From positions 1 through 48,636 of the forward strand of contig CAJTYI010000011.1 of NCBI GenBank assembly GCA_910584215.1: 48,636 nucleotides of DNA, written 5' to 3'. The position numbers and the translations under genes are program-made. The notes under the pieces are model-generated. The model was not told where the DNA came from and ran no database searches. It saw only the letters and a program-made list of their open reading frames with translations. This DNA is from an uncultured Roseburia sp. (GTDB lineage Bacteria; Bacillota; Clostridia; Lachnospirales; Lachnospiraceae). Shown piece after piece: positions 26,390-34,700 of the stretch (positions are counted from its first letter, which is position 1; the number at the start of each line of letters is the position of its first letter).

Positions 26390-26513
26390 GTCAGCATAAG
26401 CAGCCAAACCATTTTTATACATAAAAAAGCCGGCATCTGAATATTTTATACAGATAAAATAGAAAGCCCGGATTGGAAAATAATGCTGCGCGCATATTTT
26501 TCAGAGGATGTTT

Positions 26514-26682
26514 ATGAAGAATCCCAAAATTAAAAATGCAAAGAAAAAAATTGAACTCGTCATGGCGCTGGTGATAATCACCGCCTCGTTTTTCCTCGCA
26601 AGGCAGGGCGCAGCTTTTGTCAGCAGCAGAAATGTCACCACACAAAAGCCCTGCATCGTTATTGATGCGGGGCACGGCGGCG
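26514..26682 (+). pseudogene. cwlD: CwlD-like N-acetylmuramoyl-L-alanine amidase, 5' part (interrupted)
   Basis: Codes for residues 1-56 of the amidase: a basic N terminus, a signal-anchor helix (about 13-31, VMALVIITASFFLA) and the first Amidase_3 motif IDAGHGG with zinc ligand H54. The ATG at 26514 has AGAGG six bases upstream and is preferred over ATG 26508, which overlaps it. Right after GGC GGC G the sequence enters the inserted element, where the frame runs 15 codons to a stop at 26726. The fragment alone cannot be an enzyme. Joined to 31054-31700, it gives an uninterrupted 816-bp, 271-residue gene, so this is a gene in pieces, not a decayed one. No mother-cell sigma-factor promoter could be recognised. 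Confidence 0.85.
26673..26682 (+). repeat. attL core, direct repeat CACGGCGGCG
   Basis: A 10-bp sequence inside the amidase GHGG codons, repeated exactly at 31044-31053. It marks the left boundary of the inserted element. The predicted crossover dinucleotide is CA (26673-26674). Confidence 0.8.
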
Positions 26683-26697
26683 GTAACTTGCGGCAAA
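26679..26697 (+). repeat. left att arm of the element
   Basis: GGCGGTAACTTGCGGCAAA is an inverted copy (17 of 19 identical) of the right-end arm at 31021-31039. In the excised circle both arms would flank a 10-bp centre, TCCACACGGC, forming a dyad-symmetric attP. Confidence 0.75.
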
Positions 26698-26811
26698 TAA
26701 CAAGCCGCAGGATACCGCCGCTTTGACATACGTATCCGCTCGCGTTCATTGGTTTCTTAGATGATCAGACATTAAAACCGATCTGTCCATTCTTTTCGAT
26801 TCGATTTCTTC

Positions 26812-28839
26812 TCAGGTCTGAAACTGGAATCTGTCCACCAATCCTTTGAGCAGATCGGCCTGGCTTGACAGCTCCTGGGACGCAGCGGCGCTCTCCTGTG
26901 ATGTTGCAGAATTCGACTCCACAACACCGGCAATCTGGTTGATGCCTTCCGAAATCTGTTCCGCCGCTACCGCCTGATTATCCGACGCTTCTGCAATCTC
27001 GGAAATGGACTTGCTGACTACTTTCGCGTTATCAACGACAAGCAGCAATGATTCTGCTGTAGAGTTTGCGAGTCTGGTTCCGTCCTCCACTGCCAATATC
27101 GCATTTTGTATCAAGTCTTTTGTATTCCGTGCGGCCTCTGTGCTCTGTTCGGAGAGCAATCCCACCTGCGTGGCCACCACGGCAAAGCCTTTTCCCGCCT
27201 CTCCGGCTCTCGCCGCCTCAATCGATGCATTTAGTGCAAGCAGTTTCGTCTGGGATGCAATTTCTTCAATACTGCCGATGATCTCAACCACCTTATTGGA
27301 AGCTTCTTTGATCTTTGACATAGCATCCGTGCTCTGCCGCATCTGCTCGTTGCTTGCCACAACATGGCTGTTCATGCCTTCCACGATACCCCTGACTTTT
27401 TCAGCATTTTCGGCGTTAATACGGATTTTCTCTGATATATCCTCCATCGTCGCAGTCAGCTCTTCAATCGCGCTCGCCTGGTCCATGGCGCCTTCCGCCA
27501 GCGACTGCGACGCACCCGACAGATCAGTCGCACCCTTTTGCACCATTTCCGCATTAGCGTCAATATCCCGCATTGCCAGACTCAGAGAATCAATAATTTC
27601 ACGGAAAGAATCACTGATCTGGGAAAAATCACCTTTATAGTTTCCTTCTATATCTAGCATAAAATTACCGTTCGCCAACTCTGCTAAGCGGCCTCTGATA
27701 TCCGAGATGACCGTATTCAAATCCTCAATCGTGTCCACCAGACAATTCATCAGTATCGCCGTCTCGTCATTTTCTGTCGGAACTGGAACGCTTGAATGAA
27801 AATCCCCCTCCGCTAAAAGTTTTAGTCGATCCACCGATGTGATCACCGGCTTTGCCACTGCTTTTCCCAGACTCATGCCTTTTTTAATTCCAAACAAAGT
27901 AAAGATAATCACAAAAACAACTGTAAGCGCCAAAGCAAGGTAAAATTTGCCCAAAAATTCTCGGCGCACAGCCGTGATGCCAATGCTCCATCCATCCGTT
28001 CCCGGAACCGGAGAGTAGGCGACAACCTTGGTCTTTCCGCCATAACTATAAGTGCCTGTACCGTCCTCTCCCGCGACCATTTTTTTACAAATCTTACTAT
28101 ATTTTTTGAGCTTTGGGTTGGTGTCCCCAAGTGCGACACTGTCCTCCACCCCGACAAGCGTAGAATCCACATCGGCAATCGTAATCCCGTCAGCATCCAG
28201 CATAAACGCGGTGCCGCCTGTTCCGATCTTGATGGAGCGCATAATATCATTCAATGATTCACCATTCGGGATATAGACAACCACTCCGACCGGCGTTGTC
28301 CCGGGTACGCCCCCTTCCCATAAGGGCGCGGCCACCGCGTAAGATACGGTTTTTGTCACTTCGCTGTATGCGGGAGTTGATATGTATGTATTGCCGCTCA
28401 TGCCTTCTTTAAAATAAAGTCGGTCGGAAAAATCCTGCCCCGTAATCATGTCAACACCGTTGCCGTCAAGCAGATATCCCCCGTCAAAATTGTGTTCTGT
28501 AATCTTTGGATTTAAAATGGCGGCTTTTTCCTCCGCCGTTTTTTCAGGGTCTGCAAGCCGGGCAATACTTCCCGTCTCGTAAGCAATCGCCGTATATTTT
28601 CCCAATGCCGCGGACACATAATTTGCCGCTACGCCAGAAGTATTATCAATTGTTTCCGACACGGCGCTGATGGCTGAGATATAGCTCAAAATAGCAGTGA
28701 TCACGCCCAATATAATGCAGCAAAACATCAGCACCTGACCAAAGTTGCGCGAAATCTTTTTTTCGATGCTTACAAATGGTTTCCCCTCCCCATTTCCTTG
28801 CAGACGTTTGCTTTCTTCATTTCCATTTTCTTTTTTCAT
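26812..28839 (-). CDS. methyl-accepting chemotaxis protein (dCache sensor)
   Basis: A 675-residue transmembrane chemoreceptor. Start chosen at ATG 28839, with AGAGGTG upstream; an upstream in-frame ATG lacks a site. TM1 lies at about 36-58, a periplasmic-side dCache_1-type ligand-binding domain at about 60-305 (ITGQDFSDRLYFKEGMSG, SYAVAAPLWEGG, DADGITIADVD), TM2 at about 310-332, HAMP at about 335-395, and a long coiled-coil signalling domain with the conserved hairpin tip (EIASQTKLLALNASIEAARAGE). Tip residues N, E, R and E are kept; no CheB/CheR pentapeptide tail is seen. Such proteins control CheA and thus flagellar rotation. It is carried inside the recombinase element and faces away from the recombinase, an unusual cargo. 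Confidence 0.93.
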   Translation of the reverse strand: MKKENGNEESKRLQGNGEGKPFVSIEKKISRNFGQVLMFCCIILGVITAILSYISAISAVSETIDNTSGVAANYVSAALGKYTAIAYETGSIARLADPEKTAEEKAAILNPKITEHNFDGGYLLDGNGVDMITGQDFSDRLYFKEGMSGNTYISTPAYSEVTKTVSYAVAAPLWEGGVPGTTPVGVVVYIPNGESLNDIMRSIKIGTGGTAFMLDADGITIADVDSTLVGVEDSVALGDTNPKLKKYSKICKKMVAGEDGTGTYSYGGKTKVVAYSPVPGTDGWSIGITAVRREFLGKFYLALALTVVFVIIFTLFGIKKGMSLGKAVAKPVITSVDRLKLLAEGDFHSSVPVPTENDETAILMNCLVDTIEDLNTVISDIRGRLAELANGNFMLDIEGNYKGDFSQISDSFREIIDSLSLAMRDIDANAEMVQKGATDLSGASQSLAEGAMDQASAIEELTATMEDISEKIRINAENAEKVRGIVEGMNSHVVASNEQMRQSTDAMSKIKEASNKVVEIIGSIEEIASQTKLLALNASIEAARAGEAGKGFAVVATQVGLLSEQSTEAARNTKDLIQNAILAVEDGTRLANSTAESLLLVVDNAKVVSKSISEIAEASDNQAVAAEQISEGINQIAGVVESNSATSQESAAASQELSSQADLLKGLVDRFQFQT

Positions 28840-28917
28840 TATAACACCTCTTCCTCTTCTACACTCCTGCGCAGACAATCGCACAGGGCTACCGTAATAA
28901 CCGGCAAATTTAAGCAG

Positions 28918-28990
28918 TAAAAAAAGAAAAATGAATATATATTACAGGTCAAATAAAACGGTTTGCCGAAGACCCTTAATATATATTCAT
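28918..28990 (-). terminator. leader terminator/attenuator upstream of the chemoreceptor
   Basis: A perfect 14-bp inverted repeat, ATGAATATATATTA (28931-28944) with TAATATATATTCAT (28977-28990), encloses an inner GGTC/GACC stem. In the minus direction TTTTTCTTTTTTT follows. It lies between the promoter near 29045 and the chemoreceptor ATG at 28839, so it either attenuates that gene or ends a small RNA of about 115 nt. The rest of 28840-29250 shows nothing else beyond the listed promoters. Confidence 0.6.
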
Positions 28991-29039
28991 CTATATCTTA
29001 AACATCCATATGACGCAACTGCTTATTAAATCTGTTTTT

Positions 29040-29068
29040 ATTATAGCAACTATCAACAATTTTTTCCA
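29040..29068 (-). promoter_or_regulatory. promoter for chemoreceptor gene or small RNA
   Basis: On the minus strand TGCTATAAT is an extended -10 with a perfect TATAAT (29040-29045); a weak TGGAAA -35 lies 17 bp upstream (29063-29068). The predicted leader is about 195 nt and includes the attenuator-like hairpin. Confidence 0.55.
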
Positions 29069-29250
29069 TCTTTTTTTTGATTTTTTATTAAAAATATATA
29101 TAGACAATTATTATGCTGTATGAATCTGTCTCGCCTCGACTGCAAACTTTATTTTGGACAATATGGCATAATGCATTAGACATAGCGAATATGCTGTTAT
29201 AAATCATTTGTATATCATCTTTAAACGGATGAAAGCAGGAGGAGCGCCGC

Positions 29251-29394
29251 TTGAAACATGACAGGCAGGAAACGACACGCTATACCATTCAACGAGAGTT
29301 TTTAGCCAAAATTACCGCAAAAGAACTTGTAAACCGGATTATCCAAAACCATGTAAATAACTATGAAAAAAGAAATATTGTTTCACGCAGCTGA
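29251..29394 (+). CDS. small ORF (47 aa) overlapping the recombinase start
   Basis: AGGAGGAG (29237-29244) sits seven bases before TTG 29251, the best ribosome site in the element. The frame encodes 47 residues with a central TRYTIQREFLAKITAKELV segment and ends in TGA at 29394, 32 bases inside the recombinase gene in a different frame. The recombinase ATG at 29363 has no clear SD of its own, so its translation is probably coupled to this ORF. Small helical proteins of this kind precede serine recombinases in some clostridial elements; a directionality or regulatory function is possible but unproven. I do not recognise a family with certainty. Confidence 0.55.
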   Translation: MKHDRQETTRYTIQREFLAKITAKELVNRIIQNHVNNYEKRNIVSRS

Positions 29395-30961
29395 GTATAT
29401 CCGCTTATCCAGAGAGGATGGAGACAAGGCGGAAAGCGACAGTATAGGAAATCAGCGGAAACTGATTACAGAGTATCTAAAAGACAAAGATGATCTCATA
29501 TTGCACGATATCTACATAGACGACGGCTTTACCGGCACCAATTTTCATCGCCCGGCATTTCAGAGAATGATTGCGGACATAGAAGCCGGTATCATAAATT
29601 GTGTCATCGTAAAAGACCTTTCGAGGTTTGGACGTGATTATATTGACACAGGAAAGTATCTGGAACGCTATTTCCCGGAGCATGAAGTGCGCTTTATTTC
29701 CATTACCGATCATATTGACAGCATGAAACAGGCATACGATCTGCTGCTGCCGATTAAAAATATATTTAACGAGCAGTACGCAAGAGATATTTCAAAAAAA
29801 GTCCATGCTTCGATGAAGGCCAAGCAGCGCGCAGGAGAATTTATAGGCGCTTTTGCCTCCTACGGTTATAAGAAGTCGCCAGCCGATAAAAATAAATTAA
29901 TGATTGACGAGTATGCCGCAGACGTTGTCCGTAAAATCTTTCAGCTCTATATCGCGGGATATGGAAAAATTCGCATTGCGTCTATGCTCAATGAAGCGGG
30001 CATCGTTTGTCCGTCCGAATACAAGAGATTAAACGGCGACAATTACCGAAACAGCAACCGCTTAGAAAGTACGTCTTACTGGACATATTCCACCATAAAC
30101 CGTATTCTCGAGAATGAAATGTATACCGGCTGTATGGTACAAAATAAAAAAAGCCAGCGCATGAGAGGGAAAGCAAAGGTACAGGATAAGAAAGACTGGA
30201 TTATCGTCAAAGACACGCATGAGGCCATCATTGAGGAGGACACCTGGAATAAAGTACAAGATCTGCTAAAACGCAGGACGCGCAGACCAAATCTGCATAC
30301 AAACATCGGTATCTTTGCCGGTTTTTTAAAATGTGGAGACTGTGGCAGAACCCTCGTTAAAAAAGGCAGAACGGACAAAATGGGCAGGGAGGCGATCAGT
30401 TACGACTGTGGAACCTATGTGCGCTCCGGCAGACAATACTGTACCCCGCACCCGATACCGCATTTCGTTCTGGAGAATATCATTTTGGATGATTTGAATA
30501 CAATTATACAGCGCATGGACAATCTGCATGCCGTCATAGAGCACAGTCTGGCGGCAGCCAACGCCACGGCAGCACCGGCAAATGAACAGGAGAAAAACCG
30601 CATAATCGCCGAACTGGAAAAAGTGCGAAAATTAAAAAAAACCGTTTACGAGGACTACCGAAGCGAACTGATTTCCAGAGAAGAATTTACGGCTTATCGC
30701 CAGGATTACCAAAAAAGAGAAGCACTGCTGGAAAAGCGTCTTGAGGGCATAGCGCAGCAAAGCACAGTCACGCCGGATATATGGGAAAGTCCGTGGATAA
30801 GACGCCTGCTGGAATTTAGGAATATGGAAACATTGGAACGAGATATAGTGGTGGAAATGGTACATGAAATAAAGGTATATGAAGACCACACTATAAAGAT
30901 CTCCTATAATTTTTCCGACGAATTGGAAACACTTTTCAAAGCGGAATACAGCAGACGATAA
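29363..30961 (+). CDS. large serine recombinase
   Basis: A 532-residue site-specific recombinase of the TnpX/phage-integrase type. The N-terminal resolvase domain (about 7-150) holds the nucleophile S16 in YIRLSRED and the conserved arginines of DLSRFGRD (about 85-91). The recombinase domain spans about 165-300, the zinc ribbon has C324, C327, C349 and C360, and a coiled coil follows at about 410-460, as in enzymes that need a directionality partner. All catalytic elements are intact. The ATG lacks an SD and overlaps the upstream 47-codon ORF, suggesting coupling. It lies 60-80 bp from the right att arm, the usual place for the enzyme that moves the element, and is expected to excise and integrate at the CACGGCGGCG sites. 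Confidence 0.95.
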   Translation: MKKEILFHAAEYIRLSREDGDKAESDSIGNQRKLITEYLKDKDDLILHDIYIDDGFTGTNFHRPAFQRMIADIEAGIINCVIVKDLSRFGRDYIDTGKYLERYFPEHEVRFISITDHIDSMKQAYDLLLPIKNIFNEQYARDISKKVHASMKAKQRAGEFIGAFASYGYKKSPADKNKLMIDEYAADVVRKIFQLYIAGYGKIRIASMLNEAGIVCPSEYKRLNGDNYRNSNRLESTSYWTYSTINRILENEMYTGCMVQNKKSQRMRGKAKVQDKKDWIIVKDTHEAIIEEDTWNKVQDLLKRRTRRPNLHTNIGIFAGFLKCGDCGRTLVKKGRTDKMGREAISYDCGTYVRSGRQYCTPHPIPHFVLENIILDDLNTIIQRMDNLHAVIEHSLAAANATAAPANEQEKNRIIAELEKVRKLKKTVYEDYRSELISREEFTAYRQDYQKREALLEKRLEGIAQQSTVTPDIWESPWIRRLLEFRNMETLERDIVVEMVHEIKVYEDHTIKISYNFSDELETLFKAEYSRR

Positions 30962-31020
30962 CAAAAGAAGTCCATGCCTAAATCACGCAGTTTGGCGCCA
31001 GGTGATGATAGGAGTAACGT

Positions 31021-31039
31021 TTTACCGCTAGTTACCGCC
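31021..31039 (+). repeat. right att arm of the element
   Basis: TTTACCGCTAGTTACCGCC is the inverted partner of 26679-26697 with two mismatches. It lies four bases from the right core repeat. Confidence 0.75.
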
Positions 31040-31043
31040 TCCA

Positions 31044-31053
31044 CACGGCGGCG
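31044..31053 (+). repeat. attR core, direct repeat CACGGCGGCG
   Basis: Exact copy of 26673-26682. Downstream, GATGACCCCGGTAAG resumes the amidase reading frame. Confidence 0.8.
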
Positions 31054-31700
31054 ATGACCCCGGTAAGATCGGTGTCAACGACGCCCTGGAAAAGGATATC
31101 AACCTCTCCATCGCCCTGCAATTAAAAGAGCTCTTTGACGCCCAGGATCAGGTGTCCGTCGTACTCACCAGAGAGAGCGACCGCTGTCTGGCAGACGCCG
31201 GCGTCAAAAATCAGAAAGTGTCCGACATGCAAAACCGCTGCAAACTGATCACAGACGTAAACCCTGTCTTTACCATCAGTATCCATCAAAACAGTTATAC
31301 CACATCAGATATTAAGGGCGCGCAGGTTTTTTATTACAGTCAGTCAGAGCAGGGCAAGACACTTGCCGATACGCTGCAAAACAGCCTGATCGCCAATCTT
31401 GACCCTGACAACCACCGTCTCGCCAAAGCCAACGACAGCTACTATCTGCTCAAAAAAACACCCACACCTACCGTCATTGTAGAATGTGGGTTTTTAAGCA
31501 ATCCTGTCGAGGCAGATCTTCTATTGACGGAAGATTACCAGCAAAAAGTCGTGGCAGCCGTGTATCAGGGTATTATGGACTATATGACTGCGGCAGAAAT
31601 CCTTGGACCAAACAGCGCCGTACCATCGTCCGAAACTGACGCTGATACGATTCGCCAGGAAGATGTTCTCACACTTCCATCGACCGAAGCTGACGAATAA
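31054..31700 (+). pseudogene. cwlD: CwlD-like N-acetylmuramoyl-L-alanine amidase, 3' part (interrupted)
   Basis: Carries residues 57-271 of the rejoined enzyme. It includes zinc ligand E69 (ALEKD), TRESD, zinc ligand H134 (SIHQN), GAQVFYY, and catalytic E200 in VECGFLSNP, followed by the final YQQKVVAAVYQGIMDYM helix and a short acidic tail. These motifs and the length match CwlD, the amidase that makes muramic-delta-lactam in spore cortex, more closely than larger autolysins; a vegetative amidase cannot be excluded. The fragment has no start signal of its own. Its 3' end overlaps the convergent DUF6240-like gene by 32 bp. Every catalytic residue is intact, so the reading frame appears to be under selection despite the interruption. 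Confidence 0.85.
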
Positions 31701-34700
31701 AACTCTCCGCCATATGAAACAGACGCCCGGTCTGCACGCGGTATGTATCATCTTCCCGGTCCACCGCTTCGCTTTGTGCCTTTTCTCCGAAAGCTCCCAT
31801 AGAAAAGTGTGCAAAATCCAAGTCCTTTACGGTTACATAGTGCAGGCTGGCATCCGTTTCCCCATCGGTTGTCAGCGCCTGCTGCAAGGTCTGTCTCTGC
31901 TGTTCTAAGAGTTCTTTGGTCTCCGGTCTCTCGAACGCAATCATGCCATCGACGCCCTCCCGGGATGCGGTAAAGGTAGCCGCCACTTTACCGTAACGAT
32001 CACTCTCCATCATCACATCCACCTTACCAGTTGTCCCCGCGTCGCGCTTTAACTTGACGGAAACATTGACGATCTCGTCGCCAACCGGCACCGGCACCGA
32101 ATACTGTTCCTGCTTAGCCATCTGTCGTCCCAAAGAAAGCTGTGCCGACATCATGCGCATCTGACGTACATCAAGGCTCGTGACATTTTCCTGCTCCATC
32201 ACCTGCCTGGTTTTGTTCTCCACCAACTGTTTTAGTTTTTGCTGCGCCTGCTCCATGGCTTCCTCCCCGGAAAAAGCGTCGGCAAACTCATCCAACAGCG
32301 CCTTTTTATCTTCCGCCAGCTCGCGGTCCCCCTCATCGGGCGCAAAAATCTGTCCAAACATGCGGTTTCTGCTGCCGCTCATAGCCTTTAGCGCCAGCAC
32401 ATAGTTTACCGTGTTGGGAACATCATATTTTTCCAACACCTGATAAAAATCTATGGAACTTCTCGCGCTCTCCTCCAAACGCCCCAACTGCTCTCTGAGA
32501 TAAGCTGTTTCTTCCTCCCCGCCGGCCGCTTCAGACAGCGCCTGCTTTAACTGTTCTGGCGTCATTTCCTCCCAGTCTTTGATTTTTTCCAACACATCAC
32601 GCATACGCTCGGGACTCAAGATCTCTGTCACGTCCTTGATGCAATTCATCTGATAAGCCGCATCGATCTGGTCCGTGATCGAGCCCTGGTAGCCGGCGCT
32701 CTCTACGCCGTCTGCCGCATCGTCGACCGCGTAATCCATTTTCCCGCTTTTTTTCTCGGAGCGCACCGCAGTAAGCAAATTCTTCATTGTCAGTTCTGCG
32801 CCCTGGTGCACCAACGCCCCCACAGCGGCGCCGTCACTGCGCTCAATCTGGTGAATCAGACGATATATCCCTATGTAAGAGCTGCGCTCCTCCTCGCTGA
32901 TCTGTTGATTCTTCTCCAGCTTCCAAAGGTATTCGCTAAACCGTTCCGCTTCGCCGGAAATCCCTTCTTCCTTTTTGATTTGCTCCGCGGCCGCATTCAC
33001 GCTGCGAAAGTCCATATCCAGGGGATTGATGCCGTCGCGGATCATGCGGATGACTACGCCGGGTGTCATATTTTTAAATACCCGCTGTACCTCTTCGTCC
33101 GCCGCTTTCATTTCTGCGATGGATTCCTCGGTGACGGGCAGGCTATTGTATGCGAGAATACGCACGGCTCTCCTGTTTTCCTCAGAAGTTTCCAGTGACA
33201 GGTCGGCCAATATATCGTCCACATTGCAAAATGCCTTATGAATGGAATCTCCCATATCGGCTCTCGGCGCCGTCATCAACGTCTCATATCGCTCATTTGC
33301 TCTCTCAAACGTATCTTTTTGCCGCTTTCCAGCTTCATGTGCGGCATTAATAGAATCAACATCTTTCTGCCCCAACACATAGGCCGGTACACTTTTGATG
33401 CCCTCTACCTTAGTCAACGTCTCTTTAAACAGGGCCTTGTTGTCGCTGCTCGGTTCTACGTCCGCCGACCGCAGCAGCGTTTCATAATAGGAATCTTCGA
33501 TGCTCTTAAGCTGCTCCACCAGCTGTTCCAGTGGTTTGGTATCAAGATACATGCCTCTCTTGAGCAGGGCATAATTGGCCTCCACCGTCATCGCAAGGCG
33601 TATCTCCTCCAGCTGTCGTCTGGCAGTAAGCAAGTTCATCTCCCTCTGCTGTGCCGCGGAGACGTCGGTCTGCCCTTCCTCCTGCGCAATAGTGTTATCC
33701 GTAGAGGAAACCGCATCACCGCCTGATGCTGCCGCAACGTCCCCGTCCTTGGCCAATGCGCTGCCGCTTTGCTCCTGCCCCGGCACGGCGATGCCGCTTT
33801 GATCACGGCCAGGGTCCGCCGCATGATCTGCCGACAGTCCCGTATCGCCGGATGACGGTATCGCCGCACCGTTTCGCCGCGCCGCCTGTGCTTCCCTCAG
33901 ATTTGCCACGGTAAGAGCAAGCCCCCGGTCCGTCAGATAGACAAGGTCCTCCTCTGTTGCCTGGCCGATGACCTCACAGGCTTCGGCCGCCTGCTCCCTC
34001 AGCTGGTAATCGGGCACCAGCACCGCGTCGGTCGGCCGTTTTCCCTCTGCTATGGCTTCTGCGACGGCTCCCGCAAGAGTAGCGGCATCACCCGCTTTTT
34101 CCCCGACGGCTGCCTCATTTAAACGGTGCAGCTTTATGAGATTCTCAGGTGTCAGCGGCACTTCATTGGAGATCATCCATCGGCTCTCCTCGAGTGTTGT
34201 ATCATCCACATCGAGACCAGCGCGCAGGATGACCTGCTCAATCTGACTGCGGTAGGAATCCGTCTCCACGGAACTCCCCCCATGATAGCCGGCGCTGTTG
34301 TTCTGGGCAAGATAGAGATTGGCAATCGTCGGCATCAGATCATTGTCCAACAAATACTTCTTTGCCCCATCGGAGGGATTTTTCAATGTCATCGCCTGCA
34401 TCAAAGCTTTTGCCGCCTCCCGCTGATTGGCCTGCGTCAACGGCAGATCTGCCTGCCGCATGGCCGCGGCAAGCTGTGCCGCAAGCTCCGGGCTTCCGGT
34501 AATCTCTGCCAACTGTTCGAGACTTAAATCATCCCCAAAAGCAGAAATATCCACCCCCGCCTTGGCAAGTTCCGCTTTGATCTTATCAGTCACGGTAACG
34601 ATCGTGTTCACCGACGTGGAGTCTAAGGAGAAACCCTCCTCCTGCATCTTGGCATAATCCTCCTCCGATGTGGTGTTGGAGAGAACCGCCATCTGATTTT

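Larger units (their letters stand above)
26673..31043. mobile_element. 4.37-kb serine-recombinase element inserted in the amidase gene
   Basis: The segment between the CACGGCGGCG repeats is 4371 bp long. It carries a chemoreceptor gene (minus), a 47-codon ORF and a large serine recombinase (plus). Immediately inside each end are 19-bp arms, 26679-26697 and 31021-31039, that are inverted copies with two mismatches. Removing one repeat plus the element joins GGC GGC G to AT GAC CCC and restores the amidase GHGGDDPG motif in frame. The insertion is therefore recent and precise or under selection for reversible excision. No replication, conjugation or phage structural genes are present. Similar gene-splitting elements in sporulation genes (skin and relatives) use serine recombinases; that parallel is inferred. 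Confidence 0.88.

Noticed and set aside
26412..26513. Sporulation sigma-factor promoter before the amidase
   Set aside because: Several AT-rich matches exist, but none has both boxes at acceptable spacing for sigma E, G or K.
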